Positions 51,842 to 62,867 are shown, numbered from the stretch's first letter. The stretch is 64,000 nucleotides of DNA from Lunularia cruciata (GCA_948567375.1 OX419758.1:27967001-28031000), one strand, 5' to 3'. The notes: generated by a model from the sequence alone, not told the origin. Made by a program: numbers and translations.

Positions 51842-52945
51842 TTGTCCCTTGATGTTGCAATTGCAAAAGAAAGGGAAGAGTTGAAGAAGGATCACTTAGG
51901 AGAGAAAGATGAGTTGGCAGTAGTGCAATATATGAGTGATGAAAATTTGGAGTTGAAGAGAAAGTTAATTCGTGGAGAGCATGAATTAGTAGAACTTAGG
52001 ACTGATGTAGAGTTGGACAGGAAGGAGATTGAGAGCCTGACAAAAGACTTCATGAAGAGAAGTGAAGCCATGACAAAGCAAGAAGAAGATCTGAAGGAGC
52101 AGCTGGTCAAGACTGAGGCCTTGAGGGCAAAAGTGCACAATATGCAAGGGGAAGTCATCCATTTGAAGGCCATGGCTGTTATTATGGGACAAGAATTGGA
52201 GAGCTTGAAGGCAAGTGGGGTAGAGAAAGATTGGGCTTGGCAAAGGGAACTAGCTATGCAAGATAGTGAAGAGGATCAATTGCATGGGTTGGTCAGAGGA
52301 ATGGAAGAACAACTTGGACAAAGTGTGAAGGAGAAGGAAGCATTGAAGGCCAAGTTGGAAAATGAGGTGAATATGTATTGTGAGGAGTTATTAGCAGAGA
52401 GAGAGAAGCTACAGACGCTGAGGCGGGAGATACTCAAAGAGGTGGTAGTGAGAGTGAAGGTGATGCTCAATACAATGTTTGAGGTTCAGTTTGAGGAAGA
52501 AAGACTGCACAAATTAAAATTGCTAGTGCAAGAAACGAGGAGGAAGCAAGCAGAAGACATTGAGTTGAATAAGTTGTTAATTTGTTTGAGAGATTGGGTA
52601 GATAGGAAGATATTAGAGGTAGGAAACAATGTGTGTCTCTGATTGGATTTAGTACATTTGGAATTAGAGAGACTTTGTAGTAAGATGAAGTTAGAGAAGA
52701 AGTCTGAAGTAGCAAACGTTGGAGTGCAAATGAATTTGGATCAATTTTCTGATATAGTGGAGAAGAGTGGGTTGCAAGATAGTGACATAAATAGATTACC
52801 CATGGTTGTAATTGCAGATTGTAGTAGGGGAATGATAAAAGTAGAGGAGGATGGAGCAATGTTAGGTAGACCCAAAGAAGTGGATATTCTTGAAGTAGCA
52901 TCAGGTTTAGAAGCCGAAGTCGAGGTTGACATCGGATCGGAGTAG
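51842..52945 (+). pseudogene. Family C coiled-coil protein (unit 1)
   Basis: A 266-codon open frame (51842-52642) ends in TGA where unit 2 has an Arg codon, after which the same frame stays open to 52945. The first ~200 residues are charged heptad-like sequence (KEREELKKDHLGEKDELAVV, DLKEQLVKTEALRAKVHNMQ), typical of a long coiled coil. Then LHKLKLLVQETRRKQAEDIE and VDRKILEVGNNVCL, and a C-terminal part with VGVQMNLDQFSDIVEKSGLQ and EAEVEVDIGSE. Start 51842 is the first ATG of the open frame, though unit 2 suggests an N-terminal extension. No enzymatic motif. It could be a structural protein of the element. Confidence 0.6.
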
Positions 52946-52989
52946 AGGTAAGTTTGAGCTTTGAAGAGGCAAATATGAAGAAGTGCATT

Positions 52990-53601
52990 GTCATTTTGGA
53001 TCTATAGGTTGGTAAAGTTCTTAAGAATCGGTTTAGGAAGTTAGATAACTGTCAAAAGCTTTGCCTATTTAAAGAAGGAATTCATAGTGTGTTGTTGTTC
53101 AATATTTATAATTTTTGAAGATAGATAAAGCAAAGTGTTTATTCTTGGTGCTCTTTGCTTGAGCTTAATTCCAAGTATCTATGATTGTGTTTGTAAGTGT
53201 GTGAAGAGATTTAAAGTGAAAGTTAGCATGCTAGTTGGATGTTGGATTCTACGGCCTTGATCTTCATTCTGTGTGTTTGATCTTGAGTGAAGTGCAAACA
53301 AAGCAATGCTATGACAAATTTGAGAGGAATTGTAGTGTTTGTAGTATTTTGCAATTGTGAGTGCAGCGTAGGGTTGATGCAAAGTACTTTTGATCAAGGA
53401 AGTTGTGCCTTTAGTGGAAGGGTGGAATACAATTCTAAGGCGAAGGTGTTTTGCAATGAACTAGCCGTCTTTGGAGGAATCTGAATCATCACAAGCAAGA
53501 TTTTTTTGGACAGAATTTGATGGAGTTGTAATTATAAGTGTTGTGATTTATGACAAGACTGCCATCTAGTGCTTGTTACTCTCTTTTGTGCATGGTTTCT
53601 A
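52990..53601 (+). repeat. LTR-like segment C-a
   Basis: Homologous to 56545-57158. Shared landmarks in order are: TGTCA-TT-GGATCTATAGG, a TATTTAAA TATA-like box (53070), GAAGATAGATAAAGCAAAGTG (53117), CCTTGATCTTCATTCT, GAGAGGAATTGTAGTGTT, AAGTTGTGCCTTTAGTGGA, TTGTTACTCTCTT and GTTTCTA. A TATA-like box followed by several hundred bases resembles an LTR, but TG/CA ends are not clear. Confidence 0.6.
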
Positions 53602-53951
53602 TGGTACCCACATTTTTTTGTTTTTCTATGGTTAGTAGTGTTTAAGAGACAAAGTAAGCACTAAAAGTTGAATTGCGAACAAAGAATGGACGGAAGTAAC
53701 TTTGGAGGAAATCCAAAGAAGATGATATTGGATCTGATGATGGAGGTACTTGGAAGAGGAGTACGCCGGAAAAAGTCTGAAGATCACCGTCTTTGGGTTG
53801 GAAGATGCAAGAAAGACGAAGACCGTTTAACAACCTCTGTACGTGGCAAGAAAGTACATTTCAAGAAACGGCGGGGCAAAAGAAGCATGTCTTGACAGTG
53901 ACCAAGAGTGCATGCAGAAGAGAGAAATTTGCAGCCAAAATTGACTGAAGA

Positions 53952-54875
53952 ATGATTGTGATTCGGGGTAATATAAAATTGCAATTGTGCAAGGAAAAGT
54001 TGAATACTACGAGTAAATTTCCAATTCCTTTGAGTAGTCGCCCTACAGTAATGCGTGTTTGGAAGCCCATTGAGAGTGAGATTTTCCAAAAACCTGAGGG
54101 AGTTAGAGTGTCTCGTCTAGGAGAGGGTCTCATCTTCCAACATCATAGAACAAGAGAACAGATCATGGCAAAGAAGGTGGCCAACGTGCTAGCGGTGAGA
54201 GGTTTTGTAATCCGAAGGGTCGATGTAGTAGTTAGAATCAAAGTCTTGATTAGACTTTGTATTACTTTTTTAGCATGGAACTGGAATTTCAGTTTCCTAG
54301 GAGTGATGGCAGAGATCGCTACCAGTAATTGTGAGGAGGGTCTTGAGGTGGAGGGGAAGAGAGGCAATCCGGCTCGATGAATTGAGTCGGATTGGAAGTC
54401 AGTATTGGGAAGAGAAGCAAGAGAACCAACGGGGATTACCTTCTATCGGAAGTGTGATGCTGCAGCGGAGACGGCGGAGATCTGCAATTTGTTCTTTGCT
54501 CCAAGAACCACAAATGGCTACAAGGTGGAGTCCTATCGGGATCCGATCCAAAGAAGTATTGTGGGGGTGATGATGGCCATGTTCAAGCCAGAACGAACCA
54601 CCTACGTGAACATGCAGCAGGCTATCTTCTTCCATCAGATGTTTGCAGGAGCTCCAGTGAATTGGGCAAAGTGCTTTCACCACCAAACAAGGCAGATGGT
54701 GGTGAATTGGCAAACGGGCTTGCCACCACATTATTTTGTACCGTTCGCAACCCACTTCTACTTTGGGCTGAACTTACTAACTGAAGAAGAGCGTCATTGT
54801 ATGGTGTCTCACATGCATCCCAATTTACGACGGGAAGCAAACAAGGAAGAGCGCCAATATATGTTGCATCTTTGA
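53952..54875 (+). pseudogene. Family C N-terminal region and unknown domain
   Basis: Reading 53952-54380 (142 codons) ends at a TGA at 54378, and a second frame, 54405-54875, continues for 156 codons: ICNLFFAPRTTNGYKVESYR, GVMMAMFKPERTTYVNMQQA, IFFHQMFAGAPVNWAKCFHH, QTRQMVVNWQTGLPPHYFVP, FATHFYFGLNLLTEEERHCM. It is rich in aromatics and conserved Cys/His but without a zinc-binding pattern or catalytic motif I know. Homologous to 50580-51180. The product is unknown; a gag-like or DNA-binding structural role is only a guess. Confidence 0.55.
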
Positions 54876-55460
54876 GCAAATGACGAATACTTCGTGAAGA
54901 CGGGACAATGGAAAGTTGAAGAAATTACCAGTCCAAAGACGAAAAAACATGGCAAACCCAAAGAAGCAAGTTCGCCTCCCATGCAAAGGAAGACTCGGCG
55001 GCTGATGTTGAAGACGGCAAAGATCGTAAAAGAGGCATCATCGGGATCAGAGTCTGGGGAAGAGATTGAGTTGCAAGAGGAGGAATCAGAAGAAGAGGAG
55101 CTCACATTGAAAAGTGAGGAGTCTGGGAGCGATAGCAATGGAGAACCAGAGGTCCAGCAATTGGTAGCAGTAAGTGAGGCTTGTTAGGTGATGGTGGTGA
55201 ACAAGTCAAGACCAGAAGAGAAAGCAAAAAATCCCACGGGACCGAGTTCAAGAGGCCAAGACAAAGAAAGTGCCAAAACGATGAAGATACAAAGATCACG
55301 ACTTTGGATGAAGGAGCCGATGACGGAGGAGAAGACTCTAGATGAAGATGGCAATGAAGAGGAAGAAAAATTTGGCAAGATATCATATTTGATGAAGGTG
55401 GTCGCACCAGCAGCTGTTGAAGGAGCATCAAAGAGTAATTCCCCAAGATCATAGGAAGGG
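54876..55460 (+). pseudogene. Family C acidic linker
   Basis: After a stop at 54873-54875 the frame reads KTGQWKVEEITSPKTKKHGK, then an acidic stretch SGSESGEEIELQEEESEEEE (about 55038-55100) and KSEESGSDSNGEPEVQQL. A second frame (55188-55454) is Lys/Glu-rich. It is low-complexity, probably disordered, and joins the unknown domain to the coiled coil. Confidence 0.5.
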
Positions 55461-56499
55461 GATGAACGAATTGCAGATGGTGAAGTATCTGGTGAGTGAA
55501 GTGAAGGAGTTGCAGGAGCAACAAGTCCAAAGAAGCAAGGAAGTGGAAGAAATTTGGAGGGAGGAAGGCTTGATGAAGAAAACTCTGACCATGCTACAAG
55601 GAAGCTGCGCAAAAAAGGAAAAGGAACTGCAAAGGCAAGCTAGAGAATTTAAGGAACAAGCAATGTGGCTCAACAAGATGAAGGAAGAAGTGAGTGATGT
55701 GCGCATCGAGAATGTTCATTGGAAGGCAATGAACATTGTAATGGAGCAAGAGTTGGACAGTTTAAAGAAAAGTGCAGCAGCAAAAGATCAAGCATGGTAG
55801 AGAGAGTTGGCAGCCAGACAAGAAGAAGAAGAACAGCGATTGCAAGAACTTGTCAAGAGCGCGGAACAACAGAGCGTGCAATATGCAGAGGAGAAGAAGA
55901 TGCTTGCTGCAGAATACAAAGACGAGTTGAAGATGTATAGTGAGGAGTTGAAGGTGGAGCGCTCTTGAGGATATGCATTGGAATCAGTAGGGGAAGTTGT
56001 AGGAAAGTTAAGAGCAATCTTAAGCACGGAGGCTGAAGGAAGATTGGAGGAAGCTCACCTACATGAGTTAAAGTTACTTGTGCAAGAAACGCGGAAGAGG
56101 AAAGCCAAGGATGTGGACATGAACACCTTATTGATTTGATTGAGGGAGCGTGTAGATAGGAAAATGTTAGATGTAGAGAACAATGTTAGTCTTAGACTAG
56201 ATTTAGTCAATTCAGAATTAGAGAAGATTTGGAATAGTGTGACAGTGGAGACGAAACCCAATGTTGCAGAAGTAGGAATACAAGTGTCATCGGACTTGAT
56301 GATTGACACATTAGAGAAGAGTGGGTCAAGAGATAAGAATGTAGATGGATTACCCATGAGCTCAATTGTAGATTGTAGTGTAGAAGTAGTAGAAGTAGTG
56401 AAGGACTTGGTGGAATTAGCTATACCGAAAGAAGGAGAAATAGTAGGAAGATCATTGGGTTTGGAAGCCAATGATGAGGTAGACATCGGATCGGGATAA
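55417..56499 (+). pseudogene. Family C coiled-coil protein (unit 2)
   Basis: The first open part (55417-55800) is coiled-coil-like: LVSEVKELQEQQVQRSKEVE, LQGSCAKKEKELQRQAREFK. It is stopped by TAG at 55798 where unit 1 reads Gln (AWQREL). The same frame goes on with RELAARQEEEEQRLQELVKS, a stop at 55966, LHELKLLVQETRKRKAKDVD, another at 56138, and the final open part 56140-56499 (VDRKMLDVENNVSLRLDLVN, LEKSGSRDKNVDGLPMSSIV, ANDEVDIGSG). Collinear with 51842-52945. Paired differences at stops show one original reading frame. Confidence 0.65.
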
Positions 56500-56544
56500 A
56501 AGTCAATCTTGAGATATGAAGAGGCAGATATGAAGAGATAGACT

Positions 56545-57158
56545 GTCACTTAGGATCTATAGGTAGGAAGAGATGTTAAAAAGTGGTGCCTAGGTAGGCA
56601 AGTCTGCCATTTGCTTCAGTATTTAAGTGGAGCATTTGCAATACAATGTTATTCAGTATTCCTATTTCTGAAGATAGATAAAGCAAAGTGCTATTCTCAG
56701 TACTCCTTGCTTAAGCTTAATTCTGATTGTCAATTTTGTGTTTGTGTTTGTGAGTGTGTGGAGAATTCCAAAGAGCAAGTCAGTGTGCCTGTGGATGTTG
56801 GAATTTGCAGCCTTGATCTTCATTCTATGTGTTTGATCTTGAGTGAAGTGCATCGGAGCAATGCCTTGACAGATCTGAGAGGAATTGTAGTGTTGGTAGT
56901 ATTTTGCATTTGTGAGTGTAGCACAAATTTGATGTGAAGCAATTTTGATTGAGGAAGTTGTGCCTTTAGTGGAGGGGTGGAACACAATTCTGAGGCAAAA
57001 TCGGTCTTTGTAGTGAAGTGCCATCTTCGGGAGGATCTAAATCATCACAATCAAGAGTTGTTTGGGCAGAATTTACTATGATGTGATTATGTGTGTGTAT
57101 TCTTGACAAGTTGTCAAGATTGTGAGCTTGTTACTCTCTTCTGGGTGTAGTTTCTACC
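56545..57158 (+). repeat. LTR-like segment C-b
   Basis: Matches 52990-53601 throughout, with a TATTTAAG TATA-like box (56620), the GAAGATAGATAAAGC block at 56670 and the GTTTCTA end near 57152. Confidence 0.6.
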
Positions 57159-57446
57159 TAAGAGGTTAAAGAAGAAACCAAGAAGAACTACCATTGTGAC
57201 TTTTGACTTTGTATTTGACCAATTCTGGATAGTATCTCTACGAGAACGAACTTTACTTACCCGATTACCGCAAAAGTGATATTTGCCAAGTTGTCACGGT
57301 TTCTACCCAAGACATTAAAGAAGAACTCAAGAAGAACCATGTTTGTGACTGTTTGACTTTGTATTTAAACATTTATAACTTGTATCTTTGTGGGAACAAA
57401 CTTTACTTACCTGATTACCGCAAAAGTGATATTTGCCAAGTTGTCA
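57150..57446. repeat. Tandem duplication of ~150 bp
   Basis: Two adjacent copies (about 57148-57297 and 57298-57446). Each runs TTTCTACC-AAGA-TTAAAGAAGAA, GACTTTGTATTT, GAACAAACTTTACTTACC, GATTACCGCAAAAGTGATAT and TTGCCAAGTTGTCAC. A weaker relative of the first part recurs near 59985-60085, flanking the coiled-coil remnant at 58300-59430. Confidence 0.7.
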
Positions 57447-57552
57447 CACACCACAAGGTCAACCCAAAAAATGATTGAAGTAGAGGATTGATGACTTATT
57501 CATTGGGGAGAAATCCATGAATGGTAACAAAATTGAAGATATGAAGGATCTC

Positions 57553-57557
57553 ACTAG
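57553..57557. other. Target-site duplication of solo LTR s3 (left)
   Basis: ACTAG, repeated exactly at 58300-58304. Confidence 0.9.
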
Positions 57558-58299
57558 TGTAATGTTCCAAGGATAATAGAAGACACAAAAGAGAAAACAC
57601 AAGTTTCACACTCAAACTTTGATGCCCTAAAGGAGCACCTTGACTGTAATATATAGCAAAGGAGACTCCTTTGAAGGACGCTCCACCTTTGGATCAGATA
57701 CATGGATTGGTGACCTGTAAATGAGCTCTGCCCTTAGATTGGTTGCATGCATGGGTGACATGTCGGTTCTGATCCTATCTGATTTGTCAACCCATCTTTG
57801 ACCAAAGGGAATTTTTAAGGAATCTTCTTGTAGGAATCTCCAAATCATGTGGGTGAGGTACCTTTGGAAAGCTCTTGATGAGACAAATCTAGGGAGAGGG
57901 AAGGCTAGCCATTCCTTGAGGAGGGGGAAGGAACTGCACATTTTTTAGGCTTAATTTATCCGTTTAGGCCTTCAAAATTGACCCCAAAGATTTCAAGCAT
58001 ATTTTGGTTTCTGCCCTATTAGTAGAAGTACCCTTTTGGTGATACCTCTTTCCAATCTATTTAGCCTATCATGTATAAAATTCTTTCATATGTTACCAAA
58101 CCAAATTTCACTTCTAGATCATATGTCTAGTTATTGGTTCTAAGCTGTTCAAGTCTGTTCTCATTTCTACTTACTAGTAGAATTACTCTTTAGGTGATAT
58201 ATCTATATGATCTATTTAGTCTATCATGTAAAAAATCCTTTCAGATGTCACCAAACCAAATTTCACCTCCAGATCATATGTCTAGCTATTGGTATTACA
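57558..58299 (-). repeat. Solo LTR s3 (family A, inverted)
   Basis: 742 bp, + strand TGTAATGTTCCAAGGATAAT to CTATTGGTATTACA, between perfect ACTAG copies and without element interior. The duplicated module and an AATATATAGC TATA-like segment (near 57648) are present. Confidence 0.95.
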
Positions 58300-59430
58300 A
58301 CTAGCCATACAATCACTAAAACAATAATGCAATCTATTTGTTCAAAACAACCAAACTATGTCAATTAGAACCAAATGATCTTCCAACTCATACACAAGTA
58401 GAAGCAATGTTTTGTGAGCAAGTTATCAAGCTCTTAAAAGACATGATAAAAGGAACTATCAGCCCTCATCCGCCACTTACAGCACCTGGTCCAAACCCAA
58501 ACAAACAAGAAGGACAAGGAAAGTGAGAAGCACTTGAAGGAGTTCCAAAGGAAGGAACTAAAATGCAAGAGAAGTATGACAAGCTGATCCACAGATTAAT
58601 GAAGAATGTAAATGATTATAGCTTGCAGGTCATCCACCAAAGAATTGGGCATGAGGAGGAGAAACAAAATTGGGACAAACTTGCAATGCTACAAAGTGAG
58701 CTATAAATGGCCCAAGTGGAAGCAAAGGCAATGGAGACCCAATATGACAACCTGAAGAAGCTAACTGACCTGCATATCTCCAATCTATCTAGCAACCTCA
58801 AACAACAATAAGAGAAGGTGTTGGAGCAAGAAAAGTCAATTTGTAAGGATATGACCAATGAATTAAGCACCAAACAAACCAAACTAGAGAACAAACAATG
58901 AGGGCTACTCACAACTAGTGGTAATACAACCACTCAGCTACTTAGTCAGTTGGAGTGCATGGCCAATAAGACCACCTAACAAACAAAGACAAAGGGTGTG
59001 TGCACTCAAATCAATGCACTAGAGAAGAATACATACTCAAACTAGCAACTCAAATCTTTGCTATGAAACTCCAATGCCATACTAATGTCAAGTTTGAGGA
59101 GACTTGGTCCAACTTTGAACAAATCATAGAAGGCTATTAGGAGGAGCTCTTGTACCTTGCTCACCTCTACAAGAGAGCTGAGAGTTTGGCCCAAAACCAC
59201 ATGCCCTTCTTGCTATGGAATAATGATTGGAGCCTCAACTTACAAAGAGAGTTGTGGTCATTTTTTTTGTCTAACAAGGAGACATCATTTTGTACATATC
59301 ATCAACATCATTGTTTTTGTTGCCTTAGGAAGTTCATAGATGTACCTAAATTGTTAATAGGTAGGAAAGCTAGATCAATACATAGTATTAGTTTGTTAGT
59401 GTTAGATGACCCTTTATCAGGTTGATTACA
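58300..59430 (+). pseudogene. Coiled-coil remnant with Cys/His cluster, unknown repeat
   Basis: The broken + frame is strongly coiled-coil-like at 58560-58900 (KMQEKYDKLIHRLMKN, EEEKQNWDKLAMLQSEL, KLTDLHISNLSSNLKQQ). Near the end (59187-59255) a frame reads TTCPSCYGIMIGAST, then SCGHFFC, i.e. C-x2-C ... C-x-H-x2-C, reminiscent of a zinc-binding half-site. Stops are frequent. It lies beyond solo LTR s3, whose insertion split it from 57447-57557. It is probably another non-autonomous repeat like family C, but no direct similarity is visible. Confidence 0.4.
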
Positions 59431-60488
59431 ACCATAGCTACCTACCATTAGGTTTAGGGTTGGGTTAGGATAAGATATGATTAAGATTGAGCAATTTAAA
59501 TGTATTTAGGAAATTCCCATCCATTGTAGCTATTGTATCATTCCATGGCCAAGTATTAAATGCATAAAAGGCTTAAGCTTGATGTTCATTGGGTCCATTT
59601 GGTGCATTCTTCTTTTGCAAGTAAATACAAAGTTTATACCATCAAGGCTCATGAGTTGGTGTATATGTATTAGTTTGCACTCTGTATGAATGATTGCATG
59701 CTCAATTGATTTAGGAGTGACAAATCCTAAGGCACAAACCCAAACATTGGAGTTCAATGGTGCATTCATATAGAACTAGAGCATAGCTCTCTAGAAATTT
59801 GGATGATTGGTGAACAAAGAAACTCTCGAACAAAGTGAACTTTGTTCCAAATGAAACCCCTCTCCCCATTTTTAGGAATCCATTGGATTTGACCCTTTAG
59901 CGCATACAAGAATAGATGGCTTAGCATTTTGTAGTATCACTTGCTTTGGATGATCTTACACTCTTCCAGGAATGAAGCTGCCCAAGAGGTTAAACATGAA
60001 ATAATAGATTGTCTTCATTGTGACCCTATCTGTCTTGTTTTAGCCATTTCCAACCTGTATCCTCTAGGAATGACCTGTTATTATTGATTATACTATAGTA
60101 AGTCAACACATTCTCTCTTTCTCGAATCATATAAAAAAATAGATACTTGATAACCATAAATAATGTTGAAAGGTTTGACAAGGAAGTATTAGTATAAAGT
60201 GAACTTTAAAATCTATAATTATATAGATATCCTTTATTGAGGAATGATGAATAGAAAATTCAAACAACAATGAACAGTACTGTCTTGAAAGCTCTGAAAA
60301 TAATATATTAATCATATAATATTTTTAAATACAGCATTTTATTATTTAAAAAACACTATAAGCATGTAATACATAATATAGAAATTTCTACTTCAAGCTA
60401 TTCATTAATTCAGAGAAAAAATTATTCAATTTAAGGCATTATATCATGGAATGAAAGTTAATCTTAAATTATACCTTTTTGTTACTTT

Positions 60489-60556
60489 TTTTGTCTCTCT
60501 CTTGTACTGCTTGATGGGGTCTTCCCATCATTCATTTTTCCTACACGGTCGCATTT
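60489..60556 (+). repeat. Dispersed conserved motif, copy 3
   Basis: TGTCTCTCTCTTGTACTGCT then TGATGGGGTCTTCCCATCAT and CACGGTCGCATTTTT, closely matching 19247-19312 although 41 kb away in otherwise unrelated AT-rich DNA. Confidence 0.55.
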
Positions 60557-60781
60557 TTCTAAAATTATACCTCATTTTCCTACTATTTAGTATAATGATA
60601 TTTCTCTTTTTTGGTCTTGCTACTTCAAGTTACTAAAAGTAAGGACATTGTAATAAAAATCAGATTAAAATACTCAAGTATTTATTCATTGATAAAAGAA
60701 TAAAATAAAATAAATTGTATAACAGAGTGGGATCAAATATACATCATCCTAATGTAGTCTCATCAACTTTGTTTACCTTGC

Positions 60782-60832
<51 letters not shown>
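60782..60832. repeat. (AAT)n microsatellite
   Basis: About 17 uninterrupted AAT units. Confidence 0.95.
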
Positions 60833-60833
<1 letters not shown>

Positions 60834-61100
60834 TGCAATCGGTATATGAAATATACTTCATTTTTTATGAACTAAATTGGAAATTCATAAACTAGGTTAG
60901 TCATAACACATAATGGATGTTTTTACTTATGGATGAGATTTGAATAGAAGGCTTCAATAAATCTACTAAGATTTATTGAAGCCTACTATTCAAATCGCCT
61001 AGACAATAAAGCTTTTTTATGTCTAAAAAATATTTGAATAAATCCCCAAGATTCACAAGACACTATAGCCCATGCATCCAATTCGCACCACTAGTCCATC

Positions 61101-61110
61101 CATATAAAAG
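61101..61110 (+). promoter_or_regulatory. Candidate TATA box
   Basis: CATATAAAAG followed by a purine run (AGAGGG) matches a plant core promoter. It lies just upstream of the CG-richer block at 61130-61960. Confidence 0.45.
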
Positions 61111-61970
61111 AGAGGGTTCTCTTAGCGAATAATTTATATTTTTGGAACCTGGTCTAAAGAAATCTGGCATGGATTGCATGACCCTGAAGACCTCGTTGGA
61201 TCATGGAGAAAATAGTAATTCTTTTTTGGCACACGGGATAAATTTTGGATGGCGTTTGGTGCAATCTACGTTGGCTTGAAGTGGCGTCTACGTGGATACT
61301 GCATGTGCTTAGTTCATAAGATGCGAGAGGCACGAAACTCGTCAACTGATATTCGGAACTCATGCTTCTGCGGCGACAGTAGAAGTCTAGAGAAATTGGT
61401 GTCATGATGCTGCCCTCGATGCAGCGGCGTAGATTCATACAATAGACTCAGGAGTAGCTGGCCCATCTCTCTCCATGTGCCGGCAAATACCTGCTCATCA
61501 AGCGACGGAGTTGAGGGGTTGACGCACAATTCACATGCTGCTGCTGCAGCAGCTGAGGACGAAATTGTACACCTCGTCGTGCAGCAGCAGCAGCAGCAAC
61601 AGTCCACTGAAAACTTGTCTTTCATGTTTAGAAGAAGAATACCTATTTCGAAGACCCAGAAGTGGCAGAAGGAATAAAACATTGCTTGTCATTGTCATGA
61701 AGTCCATGAGATAAAGTACGGTATAATTTACTTGGGGTTGTTGGGTAAGATTTCCCGGTAACTTGTGCATCCCTTGCATAACCTTCGTTTGAGGTCGGAT
61801 TGCATTGTGATGGTGTACAACAAAGAAGAGAATTGTATGACAGAGAATATCATCACAAGAGTATACTTTGACAGTGAGTACTTTCTCCTTGACGTAAATG
61901 ACTTCCTTACTCGTTTTACGTGATAAGCATTGTATTCTTAGATAAGCAGATTCATTCTGCATTAATTTTT
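61111..61970 (+). other. Candidate host transcription unit, unresolved
   Basis: This block is richer in G+C than its surroundings and follows a TATA box. Several frames are open on both strands. On the + strand, 61477-61677 encodes an Ala run, then Gln-repeat sequence (QQQQQQQ, from CAG triplets at 61581-61601), then LSFMFRRRIPISKTQKWQKE and a stop. Upstream + frames have a stop near 61405, and a 36-codon reading starts at ATG 61168. On the minus strand, 61314-61682 and 61531-61962 are open with Ala/Ser and Cys/Leu runs, mirrors of the same triplet repeats. No known domain. It could be a host exon, a long non-coding RNA or chance. Confidence 0.3.
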
Positions 61971-62440
61971 AAATATTTTCCGATTCAATTAAGAGCTATT
62001 ATGATGAATGAAATGTACCGAGAACTATAACAATTTGAATGTTGGGAGAGATATCACTTTCTTTCCTGATGATTGTATAAATATAGCTTATGCATGTGTA
62101 TAGTAGATATGTATTTTTCCGTCACATGAATGACTACATGAATGAAAGGAAATGAATGTCATAAGTATAAGATTTAGTTCAGTTTATCTTTTAATTGTGG
62201 TATTCAATTTTTTCACTGATACACGCCAATCATTATTTGGCGATAAACTAGCCGAATCTAGCCGTTTCTTTCATCGACATAATCATTGATTTGGTGGTAA
62301 AATAATCTACTGTATATACTTTATAAGCTGTATTTACGAAGTATCCAATAAGGAGATATCTCTCCGTAAATTCCCCTTGTTAAAGATCTTTGTTCATCTT
62401 GTTTGAGGTAAGTCACACAGTTACTTTGTAATTTCATGAC

Positions 62441-62691
62441 TGGACAAAAGTATCACTCAATTTGGAGCAAAATTAGAATCGGAGTGCTTAATTTGAACAC
62501 TATAAGCTAATTTGGAAAACTCAAGGATTTGTGATGACTAAAACTAGAATTTGAATCTAGTTCCAATTCAAGTTCTGAAATAGAATGCAAGTGGTATCTT
62601 AGATCAAATAATTTTCCAAATTAGCATACCATGTTCAAATTAAGCACTCCACTTCCAATTTTGCTCCAAATTAAGTCATACTTTTTGTCCA
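62441..62691. repeat. Inverted-repeat (foldback) element
   Basis: Left arm 62441-62519 (TGGACAAAAGTATCACTCAA...CTAATTTGGAAAA) is the imperfect reverse complement of the right arm 62612-62691 (TTTTCCAAATTAGC...TTTTTGTCCA), with a loop of about 92 bp. A third, direct copy of the arm is at about 62788-62867. It resembles a miniature inverted-repeat element but lacks a clear target duplication. Confidence 0.8.
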
Positions 62692-62867
62692 TTTCCAAAT
62701 AGATGTAAAGCAATCAATTAAGTCAAAATTTGAGTTAGAAATATTTGAATTTGATATTACTTTAGCAATCTAGTTGATTATTTGAAGTGAACAAAAGTGT
62801 TACTTAATTTGGAGAAAAATTGGATCTAGAGTGCTTAATTTCAACATGATATGCTAATTTGGAAAAT

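Larger units (their letters stand above)
49888..53601 (+). mobile_element. Repeat family C, unit 1
   Basis: The unit begins TGGTACCCATATTTTT and ends GTTTCTA just before the same start in unit 2 (53602), a period of 3714 bp. It contains a degraded unknown-domain reading (50876-51177), a long coiled-coil frame (51842-52945) and an LTR-like end segment (about 52990-53600). Arrangement and homology to unit 2 suggest two interiors separated and followed by LTR-like segments, the first LTR being lost at the A2 boundary. No RT, integrase or transposase was seen, so it would be non-autonomous. Confidence 0.6.
53602..57158 (+). mobile_element. Repeat family C, unit 2
   Basis: Second tandem unit, starting TGGTACCCACATTTTT. 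Contents: a leader with a 75-codon basic reading (53668-53895), an N-terminal region (53952-54380), the unknown domain (54405-54875), an acidic linker (54894-55454), a coiled coil and C-terminal part (55417-56499) and an LTR-like end (56545-57158). It is better preserved than unit 1 but still has stops and frameshifts. Confidence 0.62.
59431..61080. other. AT-rich non-coding region
   Basis: No gene recognised. It holds a short TTTAGGG-like patch (59448-59470), the weak relative of the 57150 duplication (59985-60085), the third copy of the dispersed motif (60489-60556) and a trinucleotide microsatellite. Open frames of 60-79 codons look random. Confidence 0.55.

Noticed and set aside
51892-52173. 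Antisense open frames across the family C coiled coil
   Set aside because: Mirror of the Glu/Lys codon bias of the sense frame; sense frame is conserved between the two units.
59448-59470. Telomere-like TTAGGTTTAGGGTTGGG patch
   Set aside because: Only one exact TTTAGGG unit with irregular neighbours; too short for an interstitial telomere array.
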